A stretch of 64,000 bases of DNA, from the NCBI RefSeq assembly GCF_904846625.1, contig NZ_CAJHBL010000002.1:62001-126000 (forward strand), given 5' to 3'. This DNA comes from Psychrobacter sp. JCM 18900. Its GTDB lineage: Bacteria > Pseudomonadota > Gammaproteobacteria > Pseudomonadales > Moraxellaceae. A model generated the notes under the pieces. It did no database searches and was not told the origin of the DNA. It was given only the letters and a program-made list of their open reading frames with translations. The position numbers and the translations under genes are program-made. Positions 8,091 through 19,500 of this stretch are shown here, in pieces. Every line of letters starts with the position of its first letter. Position 1 is the stretch's first letter.

Positions 8091-8116
8091 ATCCAGCAAA
8101 CCATTATCCAGTAAAC
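8091..8116. promoter_or_regulatory. Direct repeat, possible operator
   Basis: ATCCAGCAAAC (8091-8101) and ATCCAGTAAAC (8106-8116) form an 11-bp direct repeat with a 15-bp period between the divergent oxidoreductase and LysR genes. Spacing and place fit a binding site for the adjacent regulator, but this is inferred from position only. Confidence 0.3.
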
Positions 8117-8191
8117 AAATTACTTTTGCTTTTTGAGCAAGCCATGGTTACAGTTAAATGGAATACCTATCAACTTAATAAAGGAGTGGCA

Positions 8192-9085
8192 ATGAGCTCA
8201 ATAAATCGATTGGCATACTTCAATAGTGTTGTCGAAACCGGTAGCATTTCAGAAGCCAGCCGCATCTTTGATGTACAGCCGTCTTCCATTTCACGGCAGT
8301 TAGCAGTGCTTGAAAAGGAGCTGGGAGTACGTCTACTCAATAAAACGACCAGAAACACCAGTTTGACTGAAGCGGGGCACAAATATTACGAATACTCTCA
8401 GCGAATTGTGTCAGAGTTTGATAATGCCAAAAGAGCCGTTAATGACTTACAAATAACGCCACAGGGTAAGCTGAAAATCAGCATGACAGTCGGTTTTGGT
8501 GAAAGTATGGTATTACCATTGATACCGAAATTTATGTCGTTATATCCAGATATTGATATAAAAATTGAGTTAACAGAGCGGGTTGTAGATCTTATAGAAG
8601 AAAATATTGACGTGGCTATTCGAAGTGGACGCTTATCTGATTCGACCATGGTTGCCCGACGCTTGGTATTTAATGATTTTTTACTGTGTGCAAGCCCCCA
8701 ATATTTAAAAAATAATGGCACGCCTCTTAGGGTTGATGATCTAGCTAATCACCAATGTATCCGATATGGTTATAACGGTTGGAAAGAGTGGTTTTTGATA
8801 GCAGAAGATCGTAAAAAGTTGATGATTAATAGTCAGGTTTCAGTGAACTCCGTGAATGGTCAGAAGCAGCTGGTATTGAATCATACAGGTCTGACGCTAA
8901 TCCCATTGTGGGCTGTTAAAAGTGAATTGGCGAACGGGTCATTGGTTCAAGTCATGCCAGATCATATTTTCAGTCCCTATGAAGAGCTTAGTGCTACTTA
9001 CGCTATTTATTTAAAGCGAGATATGATCTCACCAAAAACACGCGTTTTTTTAGATTTTTTGGTAGAATACATGATAGCGATTTGA
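8192..9085 (+). CDS. LysR family transcriptional regulator
   Basis: A LysR-type regulator of 297 aa. The N-terminal winged helix-turn-helix (residues 1-60) reads NRLAYFNSVVETGSISEASR followed by SSISRQLAVLEKELGVRLLN and TRNTSLTEAG, a full match to the family pattern. The rest is the periplasmic-binding-like effector domain (starting GKLKISMTVGFGESMVLPLIPKF). The open frame extends upstream to 7976, but AAGGAG at 8181-8186 is 5 nt before ATG 8192, and all homologues begin at the HTH, so this start is chosen. It probably controls the divergent oxidoreductase gene. Confidence 0.9.
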   Translation: MSSINRLAYFNSVVETGSISEASRIFDVQPSSISRQLAVLEKELGVRLLNKTTRNTSLTEAGHKYYEYSQRIVSEFDNAKRAVNDLQITPQGKLKISMTVGFGESMVLPLIPKFMSLYPDIDIKIELTERVVDLIEENIDVAIRSGRLSDSTMVARRLVFNDFLLCASPQYLKNNGTPLRVDDLANHQCIRYGYNGWKEWFLIAEDRKKLMINSQVSVNSVNGQKQLVLNHTGLTLIPLWAVKSELANGSLVQVMPDHIFSPYEELSATYAIYLKRDMISPKTRVFLDFLVEYMIAI

Positions 9086-9133
9086 GTTTGGGTCTATAGC
9101 TTGGTCGCACAAATTGTTATAGTCGATGACTGC

Positions 9134-10522
9134 CTAAAAAGACCCAAATACGGTACCGAGTATGATGACTAGAGTGAGAGCAATTAAAGGAATGACCACA
9201 GCAGTAGCAAATATATCTTTATAGGACTCTCTATGAGTCAAACCACAAATAGTTAGCATTGTTATTATTGCCCCATTATGTGGTAATGAATCCAAACCGC
9301 CGGAAGCCAAAGAAGCAATGCGATGCATTAATTCGGGGTCAATATTATATTGTTCTGCCAATTGCATATAGCTTGCACCCATAATTTCTAACGCTATACC
9401 CAAACCACCTGAAGCTGACCCAGTAATACCTGCTAAAACGTTAATCATGATTGCTTCTGATATGAGAGGGTTTCCAGGTGAAATTCCCATGAGAGACTGT
9501 TTGATAATCGCGAAACCTGCCAGAGTTGCAATCACAGAACCGTAACCCACCTCTGAAGCTGTGTTAAAAATAGGCAGTAAAGACCCGGTAGCACCTTTGT
9601 TTAAACTTTCTGCCACACTATCTATTCTTTTGAAACTCGAAGCAATAACAAACATACAAGCTAAGAACAACGATAAAATAATGGCCCAAATGCCAATAAC
9701 TGAACTTAACGCTACCCCACCAAACTTTTCGTCAGCTAAGTAACTGTTGTTCCATAAGGGTATTATAATTTTTGAGAAAGCATAGTTGCCTACTATCACA
9801 ATGAGAATAGGCGATAATGCGAGCCAAAAATTGGGTATGTCGATACCTGAGTGAGGCTCTTTTTCATTTAACGTATGATTTCCATAACCTTCATTATTTG
9901 CACTTGCAATACGCGTTTGGCGATTCATCCACAACATACCTCCGCCTAGCATGACTATCGAGGCAATAATGCCTAAACTAGGAGCTGCAAATGCATCGGT
10001 CTTAAAATAAGGCATCGGTATAACATTATGAATGGCAGGTGAACCTGGTAATGCCGTCATGGTTAAAGTTAGGGCACCAATACAAATGGCTCCAGGTATC
10101 AGTCTTTTAGGTATGTTCGTCTGCTTAAATAAGGCGGCAGCAATGGGGTATATTGCGAAAGTAACGACAAAGGCTGATACACCTCCATAAGTCAAGATTG
10201 AGCATGCTAAGACGACGGCTAACAAAGCATGTTTGTCTCCCAGTTTATCCACGATGTTGTGTGCGATACTATAGGCATAACCAGAATCTTCCATCAACTT
10301 GCCGAAAATCGCACCTAAGATAAATAGTGGGAAATATTTGACGGCAAATCCGCCAAGCCCCTGCATAAATACTTCAGTATAAATCCCCATCGTTTGACTA
10401 CTATCACCACTTAAAACAACAGCTAAAATAGCGAGTAAGGGCGCTAAGACTAATACGCTGACACCTCTATAGGCAAAATATATTAAGAGTGATAAAGACA
10501 AAAAAATAGCAAAAATGCTCAT
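9134..10522 (-). CDS. GntP family permease
   Basis: A secondary transporter of 462 aa with about twelve hydrophobic spans, of the gluconate:H+ symporter (GntP) superfamily. Recognisable family segments are YFPLFILGAIFGKLMEDSG, LTYGGVSAFVVTFAIYPIA, TMTALPGSPAIHNVIPM, AGITGSASGGLGIALEIMG and SGGLDSLPHNGAIITML. The substrate (gluconate, another sugar acid, or a hydroxy acid such as 3-hydroxybutyrate or lactate) cannot be told from sequence, and no sugar-acid catabolic gene is next to it. GGAAGGAAA precedes the ATG. It is convergent with the LysR gene; TTTGGGTCT and AGACCCAAA flank the 48-bp gap and could form a shared stem. Confidence 0.85.
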   Translation of the reverse strand: MSIFAIFLSLSLLIYFAYRGVSVLVLAPLLAILAVVLSGDSSQTMGIYTEVFMQGLGGFAVKYFPLFILGAIFGKLMEDSGYAYSIAHNIVDKLGDKHALLAVVLACSILTYGGVSAFVVTFAIYPIAAALFKQTNIPKRLIPGAICIGALTLTMTALPGSPAIHNVIPMPYFKTDAFAAPSLGIIASIVMLGGGMLWMNRQTRIASANNEGYGNHTLNEKEPHSGIDIPNFWLALSPILIVIVGNYAFSKIIIPLWNNSYLADEKFGGVALSSVIGIWAIILSLFLACMFVIASSFKRIDSVAESLNKGATGSLLPIFNTASEVGYGSVIATLAGFAIIKQSLMGISPGNPLISEAIMINVLAGITGSASGGLGIALEIMGASYMQLAEQYNIDPELMHRIASLASGGLDSLPHNGAIITMLTICGLTHRESYKDIFATAVVIPLIALTLVIILGTVFGSF

Positions 10523-11369
10523 AATTTTAATTTCCTTCCATGGAAAAATACGCTGTAAAATTATACTTTGTGAATAAGATAATGCTTCTGATAAACAGAA
10601 TTTAGTCTGGTTATTATGTGATAAAAATTTCTAGGATCTTCTTCGTAGTTGCTATTTAGACATGGAACATGTCGTAGTGAGTAACGAATGGATGAAAATA
10701 TCTTATGCCATAGCGTAAAGGATCACTGATATCTAACCATTTCGTAGATAGAGCATTAGGGTTAATGCCCAGCCGATATATATGACTCGAATTCTTCTCG
10801 ATATTAAACGTACTCATAGCATAAAACACAAACCACTAGGGCTTTATAGCGCAAGTTGATACTATTTTATTGTTACCTGAAAAGGTTTGGCTTATAAGAT
10901 TGAACTGACGGAATGGTTGTTCATAATCGCTATCCTTAGCATGAATGAAATGTGACTAATACAACTGCTATAACAATGTGATGTGCAAACACTGAAAGGT
11001 TTGCCACTATTTATATACAGTTATAAATAAAATGATACATTATGTATCGAGTTAAAATCTAACAGAGATGTAAACAAATATCAACTATTTAACCTTAACA
11101 GTCATTAGATGGTCTTAGTGGTTTATTCTGAAAAATAAGACGGTACTATATTGAAACGATCGTAGAGACAAGTTTGATAAATTAATGATGCAGTGATGAG
11201 TGTGCTATGAGTAAGAACAAGCAAAGCGATAGCTTGGTATTTCCAGTACCGCTACTTTGATAAATTCTAATAATTAAAAACCCATCATTTTAAGATATCG
11301 ACTATATACCCTGCTATCATTACCTCACTATAACAACCAGCAATTTTCCAGCGTGTTAAGGAATAATCA
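10523..11369. other. Long AT-rich intergenic stretch
   Basis: About 850 bp with no gene I can support on either strand and no recognised tRNA or RNA family. A 17-codon frame at 11208 (MSKNKQSDSLVFPVPLL) has no ribosome binding site and is not called. The stretch probably holds the promoter of the GntP permease gene and decayed sequence. Confidence 0.5.
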
Positions 11370-11593
11370 ATGCCTGCCAGTACTGTTAATTGTTAGCTGA
11401 AAGAAGGCTAAAAGTAGCGGATGCTGTACGAGCAACAGGGGTAAGCGAGACGACATTACATAAGATATATAACGATCAATCATCTAGAGTTGATTTTGAT
11501 ACTATAGATAAGCTTTGTGAGTATTTAGAAGTAGAGGTGGGGGATATTTTTGAATATATAAAAGAGGATAAAGAGAAAAATACTCAGAAATAG
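11370..11593 (+). pseudogene. XRE/Cro-like HTH regulator, frameshifted at N-terminus
   Basis: A small DNA-binding protein of the YozG/Cro type: LLAERRLKVADAVRATGVSE, TLHKIYNDQSS, FDTIDKLCEYLEVEVGDIFEYI, a five-helix HTH of the HTH_26 type. The usual family N-terminus (M, six to eight residues, then LLAERRL) is split. ATG at 11370, with AAGGA at 11358-11362, reads MPASTVNC then a stop, while the HTH frame opens only at TTG 11390, directly after an in-frame TAA and without a ribosome binding site. Adding one T at 11390-11391 would join them into MPASTVNLLAERRLK. This is a one-base deletion, a sequencing error in a short T-run, or a slippage site. Confidence 0.7.
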
Positions 11594-11771
11594 GCTTTAG
11601 CTTACAGTTTAAAGTAGAGGTCAAAAAGAGGGTTTTAATTTTAATGGTCTTTAAGGGTCGGTCACCATTTAATCACCGTCACTTTTTTAAATGATTTAAA
11701 TCTGATTGCATCATCATGACTATGAGTCGATGTAGACAAGTATTTTCCGCTACAGCCCATATTTCACGGAC

Positions 11772-11805
11772 AAAAAAAAGCCCCAATCTTAAGATTGGGG
11801 CTTTT
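11772..11805 (-). terminator. Terminator of tRNA-Val
   Basis: CCCCAATCTT/AAGATTGGGG is a perfect 10-bp palindrome. On the minus strand it is followed by eight T residues, directly after the tRNA-Val gene. Confidence 0.85.
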
Positions 11806-11811
11806 CGAATC

Positions 11812-11888
<77 letters not shown>

Positions 11889-11901
11889 ATTTAGGTTGAG
11901 C

Positions 11902-11929
11902 ATTTTAGCAAGTTTCCCAGACTTTGCAA
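11902..11929 (-). promoter_or_regulatory. Promoter of tRNA-Val
   Basis: On the minus strand, TTGCAA (11924-11929) and TAAAAT (11902-11907) are separated by 16 nt and lie 13 nt upstream of the mature tRNA 5' end. This fits a sigma-70 promoter. Confidence 0.6.
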
Positions 11930-12199
11930 GTCTTTTTTAGCATAAACCTCTTTTATTATCATAATATCTGCTATTCAGGCTCATATTAGTTATTTAGATA
12001 TATTTTTGTGTATATTTACTAAATATTGAATTTAATACGTTTAGTTTTTATTGTTAATAAAAAGGGTAACGCTAATGATTAAACCCTTATAACTGGTATG
12101 ATATCTCTCTAAACAACGTAATCGTCATGATAATAATGGCTTAAAGTCAGTCATGCTGACTAAGCGTTAAACAAATATTAAAAACAGTTGGAGAATAAC

Positions 12200-13177
12200 A
12201 TGGGTCTCTTGGTAGACGGGCAGTGGCAAGACAAGTGGTATGAGACAAAGGAGAGTGGCGGCCGCTTTCAGCGTGAAGATGCTGGTTTTAGAAACTGGGT
12301 AACGGTAGATGGTAGCGCAGGGCCTACAGGTATTGAGGGCTTTAAAGCCGAACCTGACCGCTATCATTTATACGTGTCGCTAGCCTGTCCTTGGGCACAC
12401 CGCACCCTTATCTATCGCAAGCTTAAAGGCTTAGAAGACATCATTCCGCTATCTGTAGTACATCCGTATATGGGTGAGTATGGTTGGACGTTTGCAGAAG
12501 GTGCAGGCGTCGTTGCTGACCCAGTTATCAATGCAGACTATGCCTATGAGCTGTATACCAAGGCCAAGCCAGACTATACAGGCCGTGTCACCGTACCTAT
12601 CTTGTGGGATAAAAAAACAAACACAATCGTGAGTAATGAGTCATCTGAGATTATTCGCATGTTTAACTCTGCCTTTGATGAGGTTGGGGCACTAGCAGGT
12701 GATTTTGTGCCAGCAGAGTTATTACAAGAAATTGATGATATCAATACCTTCGTCTATTCTACTATCAACAATGGCGTGTATAAGACAGGATTCTCTACCA
12801 CACAAGAGGCTTACGAAGAGGCTTTGATTGAGCTATTTGCGGCATTAGATACACTTGAGACGCGCTTAGAACAACAGCGTTATCTGACAGGTAGCACCAT
12901 AACTGAGGCAGATTGGCGACTGTTTACGACGTTGGTTCGTTTCGATGCTATCTATGTTGGGCATTTTAAATGCAATCTGCGTCGTATCGTTGATTATCCA
13001 AATCTGTGGGGCTATCTGCGTGATTTATATCAAGTGCCAGGTATTGCAGAGACGGTAAATATGACGCATATCAAGCAGCATTATTACACCAGTCATGCCA
13101 ATATTAATCCCACGCGTATTGTCCCTGCTGGCCCAGTGATTGATTTTAATGAACTACATGACCGTGCACGTCTATAG
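12200..13177 (+). CDS. yqjG: Glutathionyl-hydroquinone reductase (Xi-class GST)
   Basis: A Xi-class glutathione transferase of 325 aa that uses glutathione to reduce glutathionyl-hydroquinones in the cytosol. It has the class signature with catalytic Cys63 in CPWAHRTLIYRKLKGLE, the N-terminal MGLLVDGQWQDKWYET with GRFQRE, the SNESSEIIRMFN glutathione-binding segment, and the all-helical C-terminal domain (DWRLFTTLVRFDAIYVGHFKCN). An upstream TTG at 12188 is in frame, but GGAG (12190-12193) lies 6 nt before ATG 12200, which sets the start. Length matches the family (about 320-330 aa). It is monocistronic and convergent with hemB across a shared terminator. Confidence 0.95.
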   Translation: MGLLVDGQWQDKWYETKESGGRFQREDAGFRNWVTVDGSAGPTGIEGFKAEPDRYHLYVSLACPWAHRTLIYRKLKGLEDIIPLSVVHPYMGEYGWTFAEGAGVVADPVINADYAYELYTKAKPDYTGRVTVPILWDKKTNTIVSNESSEIIRMFNSAFDEVGALAGDFVPAELLQEIDDINTFVYSTINNGVYKTGFSTTQEAYEEALIELFAALDTLETRLEQQRYLTGSTITEADWRLFTTLVRFDAIYVGHFKCNLRRIVDYPNLWGYLRDLYQVPGIAETVNMTHIKQHYYTSHANINPTRIVPAGPVIDFNELHDRARL

Positions 13178-13208
13178 TTTTATTTTAATAGAGTAACCGC
13201 GTAAAGAA

Positions 13209-13240
13209 GCCCCAGCTACTAATAGGTAGCTGGGGCTTTT
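13209..13240. terminator. Bidirectional terminator between yqjG and hemB
   Basis: GCCCCAGCTAC pairs with GTAGCTGGGGC (11 bp) around a short loop, with a T-run on the plus side and an A-rich flank on the other, so it can serve both convergent genes. Confidence 0.85.
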
Positions 13241-13267
13241 ACATTATAGAAGATAGTACAATGACTA

Positions 13268-14467
<1,200 letters not shown>

Positions 14468-14615
14468 TAATAGTTATCATGTTACATAGTTAAAATAATA
14501 TCGCTATAAGCGGTATTTTATAGAATTAGCTTATCAAAATCTGTGCTTTATAAGTGGCTATAAATAAAGAGAGCTTGTATAAAGTGAGCCTACTATAACC
14601 AAAAGACGTTAATAA

Positions 14616-14651
14616 AAGCAAAAAGCCCCACCACGTTAAGTCGGTAGGGCT
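14616..14651 (-). terminator. Terminator of the RND efflux operon
   Basis: On the minus strand AGCCCTACC pairs with GGTGGGGCT (one mismatch) followed by TTTTTGCTTTT, about 65 bp after the outer-membrane factor stop. Confidence 0.7.
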
Positions 14652-14714
14652 GATAGTACGTATCGACTGTCAATATGATGATAGAGCTGCGTCATCAGAT
14701 TAAGGTTGGGTCAT

Positions 14715-16529
14715 TTAAGGCTCAACAATCTGGGTCACAGGAACTTGCTCAACACTATTGTTATTGAAGCGAGTCTCTTCAGTGATCACGCCGACAGCGG
14801 CATCTTTCTTACCATCGTCATTCACATCGATGATAGCAGTCGGTTCAAAAGTAGTCGTTTCTACCGCTTGCGACTGCTTAATGGCGATAGCTTCTTGCGG
14901 CGTAGTCACACGCGCTGAACCAGCTGCTTTGATGGCGTTTGTCGCTTTGGTTTTTGCACTAGTAGCAGTTCCAGTGACAATCTGCGCCAAGTTGGTGTGC
15001 TGCGGTACAGGAATGACAGACGGTACATCAAGGTTCGCACCGCCACCAAGCGCTTGGTACAATTCAATCTGGCTAACGATTTTCTGTAGCTCTAAATCTA
15101 GGATACCTTGCTGAGTAGAGAACAGTGAACGCTGCGCGTCAAGTACGTCCAGATAGTTCGAGATACCGGCTTTAAAGCGCGCATCTGCTATCTGATAGGT
15201 CTGTTCAAAATTATCCTGCAGACGATACTGCGCCTCTAACTGCTCACCAAGTGTTGCACGCGTGGCAAGTACATCTGACACTTCGCGGAATGCCGTTTGG
15301 ATAGAGTTCTCATAACTAGCAAGCGTTTGCTCACGTTCGATTTGAGCCACATCATAGTTGGCATCTAAACGGCCTGCATCAAAGATAGGGACGCTAACGC
15401 TAGGTCCAAACGACCAGCCAACGGCACCATTTTTGAACAAGTCATTTAAGCTGCCGCTACTGACGCCCACACTACTGGTCAAGCTAATAGATGGGAAGTA
15501 AGAGGCACGCGCCACTTCGATATTCGCACCAGCAGCTTTTAGGTTATATTCTGCCTGTAGTACGTCAGGACGATAGCGTAGTAATTCACTTGGTAGGCCG
15601 GCATTAAATATCTGCTGGCTGGTGATATTACTGACGGCAGGTGTTGGAATAAGCTCGTTTGGAATAGCGCCACCAACCAAGTACTGCAATGCATTGCGTG
15701 ATTGAAGAACGCTGGTCTGTGCACGTAATACGGCAAGCTTGGCATTCTCTAATGAAGCAGAAGACTGTAGTGAAGGTAGCTTAGGATCGATACCTGCTTC
15801 AAAACGTTTATCCGCGATAAATAGCGAACGCTCACGACTCTCGACTGTGGCTTCAGCCAGTTTTAATTGCGCTAAGCTGTAGCTTAGGTTGGCGTAGCTT
15901 TGGGCAATATTACTAATCAAGCTGATTTGGGTCGCATCTTTGGCTGCTGTCGTCGCCAAGAAATTCTGCAATGCTTGATCTTTTAAGCTTGAGATTTTAC
16001 CCCAAAAGTCGAGCTCGTAATTGGCAAGGCCTAAGTTGACACTGTAGCTACTACTAGCGTTTCGATCAGTACGATTCTGTGCTGAGCGAGTATAACCAGC
16101 ACTGCCGTTGATAGCTGGCAAGTCATTAATATCGGTAATCTGATACTGTGCACGTGCTTTTTCAATCGCTAGGCGCGCACTTTCAAAGTCTTTATTATTT
16201 TCAAGACCGAGAGCAATCAGACCTTTTAGGCGCTCGTCGCTATAAAAATTCTGCCAGCGCTGACTGGCGATGCTTGCTTGGTCAGCACTACTGACAGTCT
16301 CTTTATCAAATGCACCGTAAGATTGCTGCATAGGAATATTTGGCTCTGCTAGCACAGGACGCATATCCGCTTTTGGAATGGTGTTACAAGCGGCCATGCT
16401 GATTGCCAATGCAGTCAGCCCTAATAGGCGACCACTATTTTTGCGCAAACGAGATAGTGCTGGCTGCGCATCGATAGCTGTAATAGCTACCGATGACGAG
16501 TTGATGATAGATGTTTTTTGAGCACTCAT
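14715..16529 (-). CDS. RND efflux outer membrane factor (OprM/AdeK-like) with C-terminal extension
   Basis: An outer-membrane channel of the NodT/OprM family that completes the tripartite pump encoded by this operon. A signal peptide ends at the lipobox MAAC (Cys48), so it is a lipoprotein like OprM. Two OEP repeats follow: the first around DINDLPAINGSAGYTRS to LPSLQSSASLENAKLA, and the second from LLRYRPDVLQAEYNLKAAGANI to YLDVLDAQRSLFSTQQGILDLELQKIVSQIELYQALGGG, written here in parts (YLDVLDAQRSLFSTQQ and LYQALGGG). At 604 aa it is about 110 aa longer than OprM. The extra C-terminus is Thr/Ala-rich and contains AIIDVNDDGKKDAAVG, a DxNxDG calcium-loop-like motif. The start overlaps the pump gene stop by 4 bp (ATGA). 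Confidence 0.93.
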   Translation of the reverse strand: MSAQKTSIINSSSVAITAIDAQPALSRLRKNSGRLLGLTALAISMAACNTIPKADMRPVLAEPNIPMQQSYGAFDKETVSSADQASIASQRWQNFYSDERLKGLIALGLENNKDFESARLAIEKARAQYQITDINDLPAINGSAGYTRSAQNRTDRNASSSYSVNLGLANYELDFWGKISSLKDQALQNFLATTAAKDATQISLISNIAQSYANLSYSLAQLKLAEATVESRERSLFIADKRFEAGIDPKLPSLQSSASLENAKLAVLRAQTSVLQSRNALQYLVGGAIPNELIPTPAVSNITSQQIFNAGLPSELLRYRPDVLQAEYNLKAAGANIEVARASYFPSISLTSSVGVSSGSLNDLFKNGAVGWSFGPSVSVPIFDAGRLDANYDVAQIEREQTLASYENSIQTAFREVSDVLATRATLGEQLEAQYRLQDNFEQTYQIADARFKAGISNYLDVLDAQRSLFSTQQGILDLELQKIVSQIELYQALGGGANLDVPSVIPVPQHTNLAQIVTGTATSAKTKATNAIKAAGSARVTTPQEAIAIKQSQAVETTTFEPTAIIDVNDDGKKDAAVGVITEETRFNNNSVEQVPVTQIVEP

Positions 16530-19500
16530 TGTGTATTGTCTCCAAGACTTGCAGGCTGATAACTCTCAGAAGGTGTTAGGTTATGCGAGTTAGGCGTACC
16601 ATTGCCACCATCTTTATCATTGGGTGTGTTGTTCTCATATTTATGCGGGAACGCACTACGCACCCAGATATAGAACATTGGGATAAAGAAGATACCTAAG
16701 AGGGTTGCTGTGATTACCCCACCAACAACACTAGTACCAATAGCGTTTTGACTGCCTGAACCTGGCCCATTCGCCAAGAATAATGGCACAACACCCAGAC
16801 CAAAGGCAAGCGAGGTCATGATAATCGGACGCAAACGCTGGCGTGCTGCGGTCATGACGGCCTCTCTGAGACTGTAACCTTCCTCTTGGTGTTCTTTTGC
16901 AAATTCAATAATCAAAATGGCGTTTTTGGCGGATAGACCAACGACAGTCAGTAGACCAACCTGCAAGTAGATATCATTGGCAAAACCACGTAGCCAAGTA
17001 AATATCACTGCACCCAATACCCCAAGTGGAATAACTAGTAGCACAGAGAAGGGGATCGACCAACTCTCATACAAAGCTGCCAAACATAAGAAAACAACTA
17101 GGATTGAAAGCGCATAAAGCATCGGCGCTTGGGCACCTGACTTTTGCTCTTCCAATGACATGCCTGTCCACTCGTAACTGATACCCTCAGGGAGCTTGTC
17201 TATCATCGCTTCCATTGAGCTCATCGCTTCACCAGTACTGAGACCGGGTGCGGCGCTACCTTGGATGTTCATTGACGGTAAGCTGTTGTAACGAGTAAGA
17301 CGCGGTGAACCTGACTGCCACTCACTACTAGAGAATGCATCGAACGAAATCATATCGTTCATGTCATTTCGTACATACCATTTGCCAATATCATCAGGGT
17401 TGGTACGACTGCTGGCTTCACCTTGTACATAGACACGTTTGATACGGCCACGATCGATAAAGTCATTAACGTAGCTTGAGCCCCACGCTGTTGAGATAAC
17501 ACTGTTGATATTGCTTAGTGACAGGCCATAAGCCGCCGCTTGTTCTTGATTGATATTTACTTTAAGTTGTGGCGAATCTTCTTGACCGTTAGGACGTACA
17601 CCAGCTACTTGGTCGTTCTGTGCAGCCATACCTAAGAGCATGTTTCGGGCTTCAAGTAGCCCATCGTGTCCAAGGTTACCACTGTCCTGAATCATTAAGT
17701 CAAAACCACTGGCGTTACCAAGCTCGGTAATCGCGGGTGGTACGATGGCAAATACTTGTGCTTCGTTTAGCTGAGTAAAGAAATACCCCATCGCTCGACC
17801 AGCGACAGCTTGAGCGGTGTTTTCATCGCCCGAGCGTTCCTCCCAGTCTGATAAGCGCACAAACGCCAGACCCATATTCTGACCTTGACCTGCAAAACTA
17901 AAGCCTGCAATGGTAAAGACCGAAGCGATATTATCGGTTTCTTGGGTATCGTAATAGTTTCTAACTTTATCCAATACGTCTTGCGTCTCATCTAACGTAG
18001 AGCCAGCCGGAAGCTGAACCAAGGTAAACATAATGCCTTGATCTTCTTCTGGTAAAAACGAGCCTGGAATACGTAAGAATACGACCGCCATAATACCGAT
18101 GATGGCTGCATAACCAATCATATATAACCATTTAAAACGAATGCTTTTGCCTACAAAGTTTTCGTAAGAACGGCTAAGTTTAAAGAAGCCGCGGTTGAAC
18201 CAACCAAAGAAGCCTTTTTGCTTTTCGGTACTGCCTTTTTCATGGCTTTTGCCACGTTTTAGCAAGGTTACACATAGGGCAGGGGTGAATACAAGCGCGA
18301 CCATGGCAGAGAGCACCATGCTGGTAATCAGCGTGATAGAGAACTGACGATAAATCACACCTGTTGAGCCACCAAAGAAGGCCATCGGTACGAATACGGC
18401 AGACAAGATAAGCGCAATACCAATAACGATTTTACTGATTTCACCCATCGACTGGATAGTTGCATCTTTGATAGAGATGTGAGGATCTTCTTCTAGTATT
18501 CGCTCGACGTTCTCTACGACTACAATCGCATCATCGACCAGTAGACCGATGGACAATACCATGGCAAACATGGTCAATACGTTGATACTAAAGCCAGCAA
18601 CGTATAGCACCGCAAAGGTACCTAATAGAACCACAGGTACTGCAAGCGTTGGAATAATGGTTGCGCGCCAGTTCTGTAAGAAAATGAACATGACGATAAA
18701 TACTAATACAATGGCTTCGATGAGCGTATGTACAACTTGCTCGATAGAAAGCTTCACGAATGGCGTTGTGTCATAGGGAACAACTGATGCTAGACCTGTT
18801 GGGAAGTTTTGCTCCAGCTCTGCCATACGCGTAGCAACCGCTTCGCGAGTTTCAAGCGCGTTAGCACCGCCTGCAAGCGAAATACCTAGACCGGCGGCTT
18901 CTTGTCCATTATATAAAGACAAAATACTATAGTTTTCACTACCGATTTCAACATCTGCTACATCACCCAAACGTACTTGTGCACCAGAGGTGTCCGTTTT
19001 TAGCAGAATGTTTTTGAACTCTTCAGGCGTTTGTAGATAGCTTTGTACAGTAACAGTGGCGTTGATAACCTGTTTATCTGTGTCGGCAGGTGCTTGACCC
19101 AATTGACCAGCAGATACCTGAGCATTCTGTGCTCGTATCGCATTGACGACATCTGAAGGTATCATGTTGTAGCTACGTAGGCGTGATGGGTCTAACCAAA
19201 CACGCATCGCATAAGTAGAACCAAAGACCTGAACGTCACCCACACCTTCGACACGACTGATCGAATCGAGGACGTTAGAGTTAATATAATCGGCAATATC
19301 AGACCGATCCATATTGCCGTCTTCAGAGATAAACGCCTGTACCATCATAAAACTGCTAGATGATTTGTTGACGTTGACACCTTGACGCTGCACTGATTCA
19401 GGTAGCGAGCTCATCGCGGCTTGTAGTTTATTCTGTACCTGCACTTGCGCAGTATCAGAGTCGGTACCGTTTTCAAAGGTTAGCGTCACAGACGCACTAC

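Noticed and set aside
10523-11369. Search for a hidden gene, tRNA or riboswitch in the 850-bp gap
   Set aside because: No frame of useful length with a ribosome binding site and no recognised RNA motif on either strand.
12188-12202. TTG start for the glutathionyl-hydroquinone reductase
   Set aside because: The ribosome binding site lies after the TTG and 6 nt before ATG 12200.
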